Source: Devosia sp. (lineage in GTDB: Bacteria; Pseudomonadota; Alphaproteobacteria; Rhizobiales; Devosiaceae). From it: a DNA stretch of 64,000 bases. Below are positions 17,410 through 27,702 of the stretch, piece by piece. Location: assembly GCF_017307495.1 (NCBI RefSeq), contig NZ_JAFKHE010000015.1, positions 1 through 64,000 of the forward strand, written 5' to 3'. Position numbers and translations under genes: made by a program. The notes beneath the pieces were generated by a model. The model ran no database searches. It was given only the letters and a program-made list of their open reading frames with translations, and was not told where the DNA came from. Each line of letters begins with the position of its first letter. Within the stretch, counting starts at the first letter, position 1.

Positions 17410-19545
17410 TCAAATGCTTCCGATGGTCTTCAGCCGCACCCTCGGATGCACTTCGTTCTGGCTCATCACCACGGTCTGCGGGCGGAAGCGTTCGATGATG
17501 GCGCGGACGTGGGGGCGGATGCCGGGGCTGGTGATCAGGACCGGGATTTCGCCCTGTTGAGCGGCATTCTCGAAGCCCTGCTGGACGCCGATGATGAACT
17601 GCTGCAGGCGCGACGGGGCCATGGCGAGGTGGCGGTCGTTGCCGTCACCGATCATCGCTTCGGCGAAGTCGCGCTCCCACTGCGGCGAGAGCGTGAGGAG
17701 CGGCAGGTTGCCGTCCGGGCCGAGGTTGGCGGCGCACAGCTGGCGGGCGAGGCGCGAACGGACATGCTCGGCGATCGACTGGGCGGTACGGCCCGGGCCG
17801 GCGATCTCGGCGATGCCCTCGAGGATCGTCGGCAGGTCGCGGATCGAGATGCGCTCGGTGAGCAGCGTCTGCAGCACGCGCTGGATGCCGGAAACCGAGA
17901 TCTGGCTGGGGACGATGTCCTCGACGAGTTTCTGCTGGTCCTTGGGCAGGCCCGACAGAAGCGACTGGACGTTGGCGTAGCTCAAGAGGTCCGAGACGTT
18001 GGCCTTCAGCACCTCGGTGAGGTGGGTGGAGATGACGGTCGAGGGGTCGATGATCGAATAGCCGCGGAGTTCCGCTTCGTCGCGCAGCGCCGGCTCGATC
18101 CAGGTGGCGGGGAGGCCGAAGGTCGGCTCGGTGGTGTGGACGCCGGGCAGGTTGATCTCCCGGCCCATGGGATCCATGACCATGAGCTGGTGCGCAAAGA
18201 TCTGGCCGCGGCCGGCGTCGACCTCCTTGATCTTGACTTTGTAGTCGTTCGGCTCGAGCTGCATGTTGTCGAGGATGCGCACCGGCGGCATGATGAAGCC
18301 GAGTTCGGTGGCAAGCTGGCGGCGCAACGCCTTGATCTGCTCGGTCAGCCGGTCGGTGCCGGTGTCGTCTTCCTTGACCAGCGAGAGCAGGCCGTAGCCG
18401 AGTTCGAGCTTCAGTTCGTCGATCCTGAGGCTGTCGGTGATCGGCGCTTCCTCGGCGGGTCTATTCTGCTGGGCCTGGGCCATGGCGGTTTCGATGATCG
18501 CCTTGTCGGCGGCGTTCGACTTCTTCTTGCCCGACTTGAACGCCAGCCAGCCGACGCCGCCCGCGAGGCTCAGAAACGGGATGATCGGCATGCCGGGCAG
18601 CAGGGCGAGTGCACCGATCACGGCGGCGGACATGCCCAGCGCCTTGGGATAGCCGGTGAATTGGGCGACCAGCGCCTTGTCGGCTGAACCGGTGACGCCG
18701 GCCTTGGAGACAAGCAGGCCGGCAGCGGTCGAGACGATCAGCGCGGGAATCTGCGAAACAAGGCCGTCGCCGATGGTGAGCAGGGTGTAGTTGTGGCCGG
18801 CTTCGGCAAAGCTCAGGCCTTCCTGCAGCATGCCGATGACGAGCCCGGCGATGATGTTGATGAAGGTGATGAGCAGGCCCGCGATGGCGTCGCCGCGCAC
18901 GAATTTGCTGGCGCCGTCCATGTTGCCGAAGAAGGCGCTTTCGGCCTCCAGCGTCTCGCGGCGCTTCCGGGCGGTCGCTTCATCGATCAGGCCGGCGCTC
19001 AGGTCGGCGTCGATGGCCATCTGCTTGCCGGGCATGGCGTCGAGGTTGAACCGCGCCGCGACTTCCGCGATGCGACCCGAACCCTTGGTGATGACGATGA
19101 AGTTCACGATGATGAGGATCGCGAACACCACGACGCCGATGACGAAGTTGCCCTTGGTGATGAACTCGCCGAACGCTTCGATGACGTGGCCGGCCGCATC
19201 GGTGCCGTTATGGCCCTCGGCGAGGATGAGGCGAGTGGTGGCGAGGTTGAGCGCCAGACGCAGCATGGCCGCGATCAGCAGCACGGTCGGAAAGGAGCTG
19301 AACTCGAGCGGCGTCTGGATGAACAGCGCCGTCATCAGGATCAGCACCGAGAAGACGATCGAGATGGCCAGCAGCAGGTCGAGCAGCAATGGCGGCAGCG
19401 GCACGATGAGGACGACGATGATCCCCATGATGCCGACGGCAAGGCCGATCTCGGACGAGCCGAGCGACTTCAGCAGCCCCTGCAGCGTGAACGCCGGGAG
19501 CTTCAGGCCGGAGGCAGGTCCGCCGGTATTGGAGAGATCAGCCAT
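17410..19545 (-). CDS. flhA: Flagellar export gate protein FlhA
   Basis: FlhA is the large inner-membrane gate subunit of the flagellar type III export apparatus. The 711-residue product has the usual length. Its N-terminal half has about eight membrane helices, starting IGLAVGIMGIIVVLIVPLPP. The family signature region includes RIAEVAARFNLDAMPGKQMA and SAFFGNMDGASKFVRGDAIA. The soluble C-terminal domain (about residues 350-711) would form the cytoplasmic export ring. It is last in the fliF-flhA block, 216 bases after flbD, and that gap is filled with a repeat. Confidence 0.97.
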   Translation of the reverse strand: MADLSNTGGPASGLKLPAFTLQGLLKSLGSSEIGLAVGIMGIIVVLIVPLPPLLLDLLLAISIVFSVLILMTALFIQTPLEFSSFPTVLLIAAMLRLALNLATTRLILAEGHNGTDAAGHVIEAFGEFITKGNFVIGVVVFAILIIVNFIVITKGSGRIAEVAARFNLDAMPGKQMAIDADLSAGLIDEATARKRRETLEAESAFFGNMDGASKFVRGDAIAGLLITFINIIAGLVIGMLQEGLSFAEAGHNYTLLTIGDGLVSQIPALIVSTAAGLLVSKAGVTGSADKALVAQFTGYPKALGMSAAVIGALALLPGMPIIPFLSLAGGVGWLAFKSGKKKSNAADKAIIETAMAQAQQNRPAEEAPITDSLRIDELKLELGYGLLSLVKEDDTGTDRLTEQIKALRRQLATELGFIMPPVRILDNMQLEPNDYKVKIKEVDAGRGQIFAHQLMVMDPMGREINLPGVHTTEPTFGLPATWIEPALRDEAELRGYSIIDPSTVISTHLTEVLKANVSDLLSYANVQSLLSGLPKDQQKLVEDIVPSQISVSGIQRVLQTLLTERISIRDLPTILEGIAEIAGPGRTAQSIAEHVRSRLARQLCAANLGPDGNLPLLTLSPQWERDFAEAMIGDGNDRHLAMAPSRLQQFIIGVQQGFENAAQQGEIPVLITSPGIRPHVRAIIERFRPQTVVMSQNEVHPRVRLKTIGSI

Positions 19546-19568
19546 GGCTCGTCACGAGTCTCGCAGTT

Positions 19569-19735
19569 GTCGCCTTCTCCCCTTGAGGGAGAAGGTGGCC
19601 GAAGGCCGGATGAGGGGAATGTCTCGGAGTCCCCGGTCGCTCGTCGCTTCGCTCCAAGGGCGCAGACTGCGTCCGCGAACCCCTCATCCGACGCTGCGCG
19701 CCACCTTCTCCCTCAAGGGGAGAAGGAAGGACCGA
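19569..19735. repeat. Family B inverted repeat between flbD and flhA, copy 3
   Basis: CCTTCTCCCCTTGAGGGAGAAGG at the left and CACCTTCTCCCTCAAGGGGAGAAGG at the right, about 110 bases apart, form nested hairpins. The element interrupts the otherwise tightly packed flagellar block and might attenuate flhA transcription. Confidence 0.75.
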
Positions 19736-19761
19736 GAGGCTGGCGGCGAAATCAGGCTGTG

Positions 19762-21132
<1,371 letters not shown>

Positions 21133-21172
21133 ATTATGCTCCTCGAGTCCTGGTGGTCGTCCCAACCACTGC

Positions 21173-21266
21173 TGTCATCCCCGCGGAAGCGGGGATCTCT
21201 GTTTGCGGTGCCAGCCGCGCGTGCCGAAAACAGAGGTTCCCGCTTTCGCGGGAATGACTCGGTAAT
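21173..21266. repeat. Palindromic repeat family A, copy 3
   Basis: CCCCGCGGAAGCGGGG and CCCGCTTTCGCGGG flank GTGCCGAAAACAGAGG. It lies in the 165-base gap between fliN and flbD, inside the flagellar block. Confidence 0.85.
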
Positions 21267-21297
21267 GGAAGGGGAACGGCGGCGTGGTTGTTTGGCA

Positions 21298-21627
21298 TCA
21301 CGTTGCCTTGATGATTTCGGTCATGGTGACACCGAGGCGGTTCTCGACGAGAACGATTTCGCCGCGGGCGACGAGGCGATCGTTGACGTAGATTTCGACG
21401 GCCTCGCCAACCTGGCGGTCGAGCTCGACCACCGAGCCGACATCCATCTTGAGCAGGTTGGCGACCGGCACCTTGGTCCGCCCCAGGACCACCGAGATGC
21501 GGACGGGAACGTCGAATACTGCCTCGAGGTCGGCGGCCGTCTTCTCGCCGGGCGGCATCTGGCCCTCGCGGCCAGGGGCGGTCATTTCCTCGAACTCGAC
21601 GCCCGGGTTCATGCCTCCGGTGCTCAT
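21298..21627 (-). CDS. fliN: Flagellar motor switch protein FliN
   Basis: FliN is a C-ring component of the rotor switch. The 109-residue protein has a variable N-terminus (MSTGGMNPGVEFEEM) and the SpoA/FliN domain: FDVPVRISVVLGRTKVPVANLL, GSVVELDRQVGEAVEIYVNDRLVARGEIV and the end GVTMTEII. Its ATG overlaps the stop of the upstream fliH-like gene (ATGA), so translation is coupled. Confidence 0.95.
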   Translation of the reverse strand: MSTGGMNPGVEFEEMTAPGREGQMPPGEKTAADLEAVFDVPVRISVVLGRTKVPVANLLKMDVGSVVELDRQVGEAVEIYVNDRLVARGEIVLVENRLGVTMTEIIKAT

Positions 21628-22271
21628 TGTTCGGTCTCCTCGTCTGTCCCGCGGCGGATGCCGCGGGCGGCAAAGTAGTCGGCGATCTTCTGGTCGATCT
21701 CGGCGCTGAGCTTGCGGATGTCGCGCACCACGCCGCCGTCGGCCCATTCGATGCGGGCATCACCGATGGCGATGTCGGGATCACCGAGGACGACGAGGCG
21801 GCCGTTGAAGCCGGAGGTGCTCATGCGGCCGGTGGCGATGTCGCGCACCGCGTCGGCGAGATGGGGCTCGCAGCGGATGACGAGGTGCGGCACGCCATCG
21901 AGCGTCGCCATGCACTCGGCGATGAGGCCTTCGATCTCGCCGGTCGGCTGGCGGGCGATGAGGCCGCCCGCGAGCTTGCGCGCGATGGAGAGCGAGAGTT
22001 CTACTGACTCGGCAATGATCTGCCTGCGGGCATCGTCCATGCCGGCAGCCATGGCCGCGACGCGGGAACCGAGCGCCTCGGCAGCGGCGACCTGGGCCCG
22101 CTGGGCACTGGCGAGGGCGGTCCGCTCGCCCTCGGCCATGCCGGCGGCGATGCCGTCGGCGCGCGCAGCGGCGAGCAACTCGGCCATGGCCGTCTCGGTG
22201 ACCAGCGAGTTGCGCTCCTGGCGGTGGCCGAGGTCAAGGTCGAAGGTGAATCGGGCGGGTGCGGCGGTCAT
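21624..22271 (-). CDS. fliH: FliH-like flagellar export regulator (FlbE-type)
   Basis: The 215-residue protein contains the Ala/Glu-rich helical region with spaced glycines typical of FliH (ARADGIAAGMAEGERTALASAQ). The FliH/V-ATPase-E-like C-terminal domain follows (ESVELSLSIARKLAGGLIARQP, GFNGRLVVLGDPDIAIGDARIEW). FliH binds and restrains the ATPase FliI. In Caulobacter the gene at this position is flbE. The start codon overlaps the fliG stop and the stop overlaps the fliN start. Confidence 0.85.
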   Translation of the reverse strand: MTAAPARFTFDLDLGHRQERNSLVTETAMAELLAAARADGIAAGMAEGERTALASAQRAQVAAAEALGSRVAAMAAGMDDARRQIIAESVELSLSIARKLAGGLIARQPTGEIEGLIAECMATLDGVPHLVIRCEPHLADAVRDIATGRMSTSGFNGRLVVLGDPDIAIGDARIEWADGGVVRDIRKLSAEIDQKIADYFAARGIRRGTDEETEQ

Positions 22272-23347
22272 CAGCCGATCATCTCCTCATCGGCCTTGCC
22301 CTTGGTGATGACGATCTCGCCCTTGGCGGCGAGGTCCTTGGCGGTCGCCACCATGCGGCCCTGGGCTTCGTCCACGTCCTTGAGGCGCACCGGTCCCATG
22401 GCCTGCATGTCTTCCTTCAGCATCTTGCCGGCGCGGGCGGACATATTGGCGAAGAACACGTCCTTGACCGTCTCGTTGGCGCCCTTGAGGGCGAGCGCCA
22501 GCTCCTTCTTGTCCAGCTTCTGGACCAGGGTCTGGATGGCGCCGGGCTCAAGGCGGGCGAGATCCTCGAAGGTGAACATCAGCGCCTTGATGCGCTCGGA
22601 ACCGTCGCGGTCGCGCTCCTCGAGAGTGGTGAGGAAACGGGCCTCGGTCTGGCGGTCGAAGGCATTGAAGATCTCGGCCATCTGCTCGTGGCTGTCGCGG
22701 CGCTTGGTGTGGCTCAGCGTCGACATGAACTCGGTGCGCAGCGTCGTTTCGATCTTTTCGAGGATCTCCTTCTGCACCGGGTCAAGCGCCAGCATGCGCT
22801 GCACGACTTCCAGCGCCAGTTCCTCGGGCAGGTTGGCGAGGACCTTAGCGGCGTGGTCGGTGTTCAGCTTGGAGAGGACGACGGCGATGGTCTGCGGGTA
22901 CTCGTTCTTCAGGTAGCTTGCGAGCACGTCTTCCTGAACGTTGGAGAGCTTCTCCCACATGTTGCGGCCGGCCGGCCCGCGGATTTCCTCCATGATGGAG
23001 TCGACGCGATCGGAGGGCAGGAAGCTCAGCAACAGGCGCTCGGTGGTGTCGGTGTTGCCGGCGAGCGAGCCGTTCGACGAGATCGTGGTGACGAACTCGA
23101 TGAACAGGGTGTCGAGCATGTCCTGGGTGATCGGGCCGAGCTTGACCATGGCGCGCGAGAGCTGGCGGATTTCCATCTCGTCGAGCTCCTCGAGGATCGG
23201 CCGGCCGAAATCGGGACCGAGCGCGAGCAGCAGGACCGCGGCCTTCTCGTCACCGCGCAGCGCGCGCTGCATGGCGTTGGCGCCGACGACGAGCTGGGTG
23301 CTCATCGCCTGCTGGGCGTCGTTCTGCGCGAGTGCGTTTGCGGGCAT
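22271..23347 (-). CDS. fliG: Flagellar motor switch protein FliG
   Basis: FliG links the MS ring to the C ring and carries the charged torque-generating helix. The 358-residue product has the FliG N-terminal domain ([22 protein letters not shown]), the middle domain (HPQT-like [29 protein letters not shown]) and the C-terminal motor domain ([33 protein letters not shown]). It lies 11 bases after fliF and overlaps the next gene by one base. Confidence 0.97.
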   Translation of the reverse strand: MPANALAQNDAQQAMSTQLVVGANAMQRALRGDEKAAVLLLALGPDFGRPILEELDEMEIRQLSRAMVKLGPITQDMLDTLFIEFVTTISSNGSLAGNTDTTERLLLSFLPSDRVDSIMEEIRGPAGRNMWEKLSNVQEDVLASYLKNEYPQTIAVVLSKLNTDHAAKVLANLPEELALEVVQRMLALDPVQKEILEKIETTLRTEFMSTLSHTKRRDSHEQMAEIFNAFDRQTEARFLTTLEERDRDGSERIKALMFTFEDLARLEPGAIQTLVQKLDKKELALALKGANETVKDVFFANMSARAGKMLKEDMQAMGPVRLKDVDEAQGRMVATAKDLAAKGEIVITKGKADEEMIG

Positions 23348-23358
23348 GCCTGTCGATC

Positions 23359-25041
23359 CTATGCCGCGCTACCAAGCCAATCGCGAACGATCAGCGCGGC
23401 CTGCTTTGGGTGTTCTTCAACCAAGCTGCCGACGGTGCGCAGCGTGTTGGCCTGGGCCTCGCCCATGGACTTGGCATTCTTCATCCAGGCGGGATCGCCC
23501 TTGGGCCGGATCGGCTGGTCGTCGTCGCCGTACTCACCGTTGAGGTTGGGGAGCGTTGAAGGGACGCCGTCTGCACCAAATTGACCAGGGGCGGGCACGC
23601 CGGGGGCGGCGCCCAACTCGGCGCTGGCGGGCAAGGCCAGGGTCTTGTTCTCGGGCGCCAGGACGCGCTTGAGCAGCGGGCGGAGGACGAAGAAGACGAG
23701 GGCCAGCGCGATCAGTAGGGTGACGGCCATCTCGGCGCCGTTCATCAGGTCGTCGCGGGTGAAATCGAACAGGCCGGGTGAGGCCGTACCCTGAGCGGCG
23801 AGGTCCGGGCGATCGGCGAACTGCAGGTTCGCGACCTGGACCTGGTCGCCGCGCGCCTGGTCGTAGCCGATGGCGGATTTCACCAGCGCGGTGATCTGGT
23901 CGATCTCGGCCGGCGTGCGCGGGGTGTAGGTGGCGTTGCCGTTGGCGTCGGCGACATAGGTGCCATCCACGACCACGGCGATGGACAGGCGCTTGATGCC
24001 GCCGGCCTGGGTCAGCTCGGTCTGGGTGACCTTGGAGATCTCGTAGTTGGTGGTTTCCTCGGTGGTCGTCGAGTCCTCGCTGGTGCTCGAACCCGAGCCG
24101 GAGTTGGCCGAGGCGCCGGGCAGTTCGTTGGCCACGCTGACCTGGCCCGAGTCGCCGCCCTTGGCCGAGTTGGCGAGGTCGCGGGTCTGGGTGGAGCGGA
24201 CGACCTGGCCGTTAGGATCGAAGGTCTCGGAGGTCTTGCTCAGCTGGTTCATGTCCAGCTCGGCGGAAACCTGTACGCGGGCGCGGCCGGCGCCCACGAT
24301 ATTGGCGAGCAGGTCCTCGACCCGGCCGCGCAGCCTGTTCTCGACGCTGAGGGTACGCTCCTCGCCCTCGGAGGCGAGGATGCCGTCGGCGCCGTTGCCG
24401 GCGCCCGAGGCGAGCAGGCGCCCGGTGTCGTCGACCACCGAGACGCGCATCGGGGTCAGCCCCTCGACGGCGGAGGCGGCGAGGTGCTGGATGGCGCGGA
24501 TCTCGCCGGCCGACAGCTCGCCGCGCACCGACAGGACGATCGAGGCCGTCGGGTCCTTCTGCTCGCGGCTGAACAGGGCACGCTCGGGCAGGACGAGGTG
24601 GACGCGGGCGCTCTTGATGCGGGCGAGCGAGCCGATCGTGCGGGCCAGCTCACCCTCGAGGGCGCGGACATTGTTGATGTTCTGGACGAAGCTGGTGGCG
24701 CCCAGCGTCGACTGCTGGTCGAAGATCTCGTAGCCGACCTGGCCGCGGGTGGGCAGGCCGTCCTGCGCGAGCGACATCCGAATCGAGGTGATCTGGTCGC
24801 GCGGCACCAGGATGGTGTCGCCGTCACCGCGCACTTCGTAGGCGATGTTCTGTGCCTGCAGCTCGGTGACGATGGCGGAGGAATCTTCCAGCGACAGGCC
24901 GGAATAGAGCGGGGCGAGAGAAGGCGCGGAGGCGCGCATGATGAGGAAGGCGAAAAAGCCCAGCATCAGCACGGCGATGACGGCCATGGCGGCGACGCGC
25001 GCCAGACCGAGGCGGTTGATAAACGCTAGTAACCCGTCCAC
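23359..25041 (-). CDS. fliF: Flagellar MS-ring protein FliF
   Basis: FliF forms the inner-membrane MS ring that nucleates flagellum assembly. The 560-residue product has two membrane helices (about residues 14-34 and 432-452) bounding a large periplasmic region. That region contains YscJ/FliF motifs such as [19 protein letters not shown] and [18 protein letters not shown]. The C-terminal tail contacts FliG. The start is a GTG at 25041 with AAGGGTGA upstream. It is the first gene of the minus-strand flagellar block, preceded by a CtrA-like box. Confidence 0.96.
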   Translation of the reverse strand: MDGLLAFINRLGLARVAAMAVIAVLMLGFFAFLIMRASAPSLAPLYSGLSLEDSSAIVTELQAQNIAYEVRGDGDTILVPRDQITSIRMSLAQDGLPTRGQVGYEIFDQQSTLGATSFVQNINNVRALEGELARTIGSLARIKSARVHLVLPERALFSREQKDPTASIVLSVRGELSAGEIRAIQHLAASAVEGLTPMRVSVVDDTGRLLASGAGNGADGILASEGEERTLSVENRLRGRVEDLLANIVGAGRARVQVSAELDMNQLSKTSETFDPNGQVVRSTQTRDLANSAKGGDSGQVSVANELPGASANSGSGSSTSEDSTTTEETTNYEISKVTQTELTQAGGIKRLSIAVVVDGTYVADANGNATYTPRTPAEIDQITALVKSAIGYDQARGDQVQVANLQFADRPDLAAQGTASPGLFDFTRDDLMNGAEMAVTLLIALALVFFVLRPLLKRVLAPENKTLALPASAELGAAPGVPAPGQFGADGVPSTLPNLNGEYGDDDQPIRPKGDPAWMKNAKSMGEAQANTLRTVGSLVEEHPKQAALIVRDWLGSAA

Positions 25042-25113
25042 GCGGGATCACCCTTTAGTCTTGGGTGCGCGTCAACGCACCGAGCCCATAGGCAAAAATT
25101 ACCGAGTGGATGG

Positions 25114-25128
25114 TAAACAAGGTGTTAA
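25114..25128 (-). promoter_or_regulatory. Candidate CtrA box of the fliF operon
   Basis: On the minus strand TTAA-CACCTTG-TTTA shows the CtrA spacing of seven bases and one mismatch to TTAA-N7-TTAA. It lies about 75 bases before the fliF start. In Caulobacter the fliF operon is a CtrA-controlled class II operon, which supports the reading. Confidence 0.55.
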
Positions 25129-25191
25129 CTCGGTGTCGCAAAATGCGAAAATCGGCAGGAACTGCCGGGCGAAGGTTAAGGAGAAGTGACC

Positions 25192-25818
25192 ATGGCGGAA
25201 CTCAGGATCCTGGGGCGGATCACCTCGATCAACATGCGCAAGGTACTCTGGACGGCCGACCTGATCGGCACCGAGTATGTGACCGAGCTATGGGGGATGC
25301 CGCATCGCGATCCCAGATCGCCCGAGTACCTGGCGCTCAACCCCAACGGGCTGGTGCCGGTGATCATCGAGGATGGATTCGTGCTGTGGGAGAGCAACGC
25401 GATCATGCGCTACCTCGCCGATACGCGCCGGAGCGGACTATGGCCGGTGGGGGCGCGGGAGCGGGCGCTCGTCGACCAGTGGCTGACCTGGCAGGTGTCG
25501 GAACTCAATGCGCAATGGGGCTACGCGGTTTTCGCCCTGCTGCGCAAGAACCCTGCCTATGCCGACGAGGCGCGGATCGCCGAGTCGATCAAGAACTGGA
25601 CGGCGCGGATGCACATCCTCGAGAACCAGCTGATCAAGGGCGGCGGCCATGTCGCCAACGGCCGGCTCAGCATTGCCGACCTGGCGATCGCGCTGTCATC
25701 GCATCGCTGGTACTCGACCCCGTTCGCGCGCGAGGAGTTCCCGGCGATCCGCGACCACTACGAGCGGCTGAAGGCGACGCCGGAGGGGGCGAAGTATCTG
25801 AGCGCGGAGACACCATAG
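25192..25818 (+). CDS. Glutathione S-transferase family protein
   Basis: The 208-residue protein has the thioredoxin-like N-terminal GST domain (RILGRITSINMRKVLWTADLIG, NPNGLVPVIIEDGFVLWESNAIMRYLA, with the glutathione-binding VPV and ESNAI motifs). The all-helical C-terminal domain contains NGRLSIADLAIALS. The ATG at 25192 has AAGGAG 8 bases upstream; a GTG six bases earlier is too close to that site. Its substrate is unknown. It is divergent from fliF. Confidence 0.9.
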   Translation: MAELRILGRITSINMRKVLWTADLIGTEYVTELWGMPHRDPRSPEYLALNPNGLVPVIIEDGFVLWESNAIMRYLADTRRSGLWPVGARERALVDQWLTWQVSELNAQWGYAVFALLRKNPAYADEARIAESIKNWTARMHILENQLIKGGGHVANGRLSIADLAIALSSHRWYSTPFAREEFPAIRDHYERLKATPEGAKYLSAETP

Positions 25819-25889
25819 GGGGTAGCCTCATCTCCTCCAGGAGGGGGTGGCCACAAGCACAGGTGTCTGCTCGGTCAGCCGAATAGACT

Positions 25890-25921
25890 AAAGCCCGCCA
25901 AGCATTTGCCGGGCGGGCTTG
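25890..25921. terminator. Terminator between GST gene and sciP
   Basis: AAGCCCGCC pairs with GGCGGGCTT around an AAGCATTTGCCG loop, between convergent genes. Confidence 0.75.
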
Positions 25922-25942
25922 AACTTATCGTGGAACTTCAGC

Positions 25943-26221
25943 TCAGCCTTCGCGGTAGTGCTGGATCCAGGTCGTGCGCAGGCCGGCAAGGCCATGCTTG
26001 TCGATGGCAGCCTGCCAGTTGAGGAATTCATCGACGGAGAGGGTATAGCGCTGGCAAGCCTCCTCAAGGCTCAGCAGGCCGCCGCGCACGGCGGCAACGA
26101 CCTCGGCCTTGCGGCGGATAACCCAGCGGCGGGTGTCCTTGGGGGGAAGGTCCGCAATCGTCAACGGACTTCCGTCCGGACCGATCACGTACTTTACGCG
26201 GGGACGCATTTGGACGGTCAT
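25943..26221 (-). CDS. sciP: CtrA-antagonist SciP (DUF1153)
   Basis: SciP is a small DNA/CtrA-binding protein that blocks CtrA-activated transcription. The 92-residue product from the ATG at 26221 has the length of Caulobacter SciP and the DUF1153 core: VKYVIGPDGSPLTIADLPP, TRRWVIRRKAEVVAAVRGGLLS and the helix-turn-helix EEACQRYTLSVDEFLNW. A GTG three codons upstream is an alternative start. A CtrA-like box lies about 50 bases upstream, as expected for a gene under CtrA control. Confidence 0.92.
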   Translation of the reverse strand: MTVQMRPRVKYVIGPDGSPLTIADLPPKDTRRWVIRRKAEVVAAVRGGLLSLEEACQRYTLSVDEFLNWQAAIDKHGLAGLRTTWIQHYREG

Positions 26222-26271
26222 TGTACTCACTTACTCAACCTGACCACGCCGCAGACGCTACCGGATCGCGC

Positions 26272-26286
26272 TTAAAATTCGGCTAA
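26272..26286 (-). promoter_or_regulatory. Candidate CtrA box of sciP
   Basis: TTAG-CCGAATT-TTAA on the minus strand has the correct 7-base spacing and one mismatch. It lies about 50 bases upstream of the sciP ATG. Confidence 0.5.
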
Positions 26287-26446
26287 GGCATTACTTACAA
26301 TGCGTTAAGAGCCGGAGCAGACTGGGAGGGCACTCCTTAACAAGCGCGAGGTAGGTGCGGGCGATTCCGCGCTCAAGACTTGGTCGCAAGTTGCATCGAA
26401 TGTGAAATGTGTCGGCGTCGCCGGCTCTAGCTGAAAGGGGCTCCGG

Positions 26447-27004
26447 ATGGCCAAGGACTTCCCCGCGCTCAATGCGCATCACCGCGATTTCATCGGCAAG
26501 CAGCACGTCTTCTTCACCGCGACGGCGGCCACGGGCACGCGCATCAACATCTCGCCGCGCTCGACCGACCTGTTCCGGGTCATGGGCGACAACTCCGCCT
26601 GCTATCTCGACCGTACCGGGAGCGGCAACGAAACGGCGGCGCACCTCAAGGCGGACGGACGGATGACCATCATGTTCTGCGGCGTCGATGGTCCGCCGCT
26701 GATCCTGAGGCTTTATGGGCGCGGCCGGATCATCGCGCGGGGGAGCGCTGATTACGCGCGTCTGCTGGTGGCGGAGTTCGCCAATACCGAACCGCTGGGC
26801 GCGCGCCAGATCACCTGGCTTGACTTCGACCTGGTCAAGACCTCGTGCGGCTACGGCGTGCCGCTGATGGACTATGTCGGGGAGCGCGACACGATGGACC
26901 GCTGGGCCGAAGCCAAGGGACCGGACGGCATCGAGGCCTACTGGCGCGACAAGAACATGGTCAGCATGGACGGGCTGCCGACCGGGTTCGGGGATCAGGA
27001 CTAG
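26447..27004 (+). CDS. Pyridoxamine 5'-phosphate oxidase-like flavoprotein
   Basis: The 185-residue protein matches the PNPOx-like split-barrel family: DFIGKQHVFFTATAATGTRINISP at the N-terminus, then ETAAHLKADGRMTIMFC and LRLYGRGRIIARG. Such proteins bind FMN or F420-like cofactors, and the substrate is unknown. The stop codon overlaps the flgD stop on the other strand through a shared CTAG. It lies between flagellar genes but is unlikely to be one. Confidence 0.82.
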   Translation: MAKDFPALNAHHRDFIGKQHVFFTATAATGTRINISPRSTDLFRVMGDNSACYLDRTGSGNETAAHLKADGRMTIMFCGVDGPPLILRLYGRGRIIARGSADYARLLVAEFANTEPLGARQITWLDFDLVKTSCGYGVPLMDYVGERDTMDRWAEAKGPDGIEAYWRDKNMVSMDGLPTGFGDQD

Positions 27005-27693
27005 ACGGAGCTGCCGCTGCCGGCCTGGCCGTCGGCCGCCGTCCTGGCGCGTACCGAGAGGATGGAGGAGAGGTTGACGCGGCCGCCGCCGACGATGAGG
27101 ACCGGCTCGGAACCGGTGAAATCGACGCCGGTGACTTCGCCGGTCATCTCGGTGGCTACGTCGACCAGCTTGCCGGTGGCGCTGTCGCGGGCCTCGATGG
27201 ACACGGTGTAGCTGCCTTCGGGCTTCTGCTTGCCGTCGTTGCCGATACCGTCCCAGGTGAAGACGCTCTCGCCTGAATTCACCGTGCCGGACTTGGTATA
27301 GACGGTATTGCCCTTTGCATCGCGGACCGTGGCGGTGATGTCGGACTTGCTGCCGACTGCGAAGTGCCAGGTGGCGCTGCCGTCGACCAGCTCGGCCTTG
27401 GTGCCCGAGGCGGTCACGACCTTGCCGACGTAGCTGACCGCCTGGGAGTTGTTGGCGGTCTGGGTCGAGGTCATCATGGCCTCGAGGAACTGGTTGGTCT
27501 TGAGCTGCTGCTCGACGCCGGTGAACTGCACCAGCTGCTGGGTGAACTGGTTGGTGTCCAGCGGATCGAGCGGGTTCTGGTTCCTGAGCTGCGTGGTGAG
27601 CAGTTGCAGGAACGTATCGAAGTTCTGCGCGATGGTCTGGCGGCTGGTTGCCGTCGAACTGCTGGAACTGGCGCCGATGCCGGAAACGGCCAT
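27001..27693 (-). CDS. flgD: Flagellar hook assembly protein FlgD
   Basis: FlgD is the hook cap that guides hook-subunit polymerisation outside the cell. The 230-residue product has the conserved N-terminal segment with FDTFLQLLTTQLRNQNPLDPLD and QFTQQLVQFTGVEQQLKTN. An Ig/tudor-like body follows, with FTWDGIGNDGKQKPEGSYTV. It is 9 bases after fliK and should be transcribed from the sigma-54 promoter upstream of fliK. Confidence 0.93.
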   Translation of the reverse strand: MAVSGIGASSSSSTATSRQTIAQNFDTFLQLLTTQLRNQNPLDPLDTNQFTQQLVQFTGVEQQLKTNQFLEAMMTSTQTANNSQAVSYVGKVVTASGTKAELVDGSATWHFAVGSKSDITATVRDAKGNTVYTKSGTVNSGESVFTWDGIGNDGKQKPEGSYTVSIEARDSATGKLVDVATEMTGEVTGVDFTGSEPVLIVGGGRVNLSSILSVRARTAADGQAGSGSSV

Positions 27694-27702
27694 GCTGGCC
27701 TC

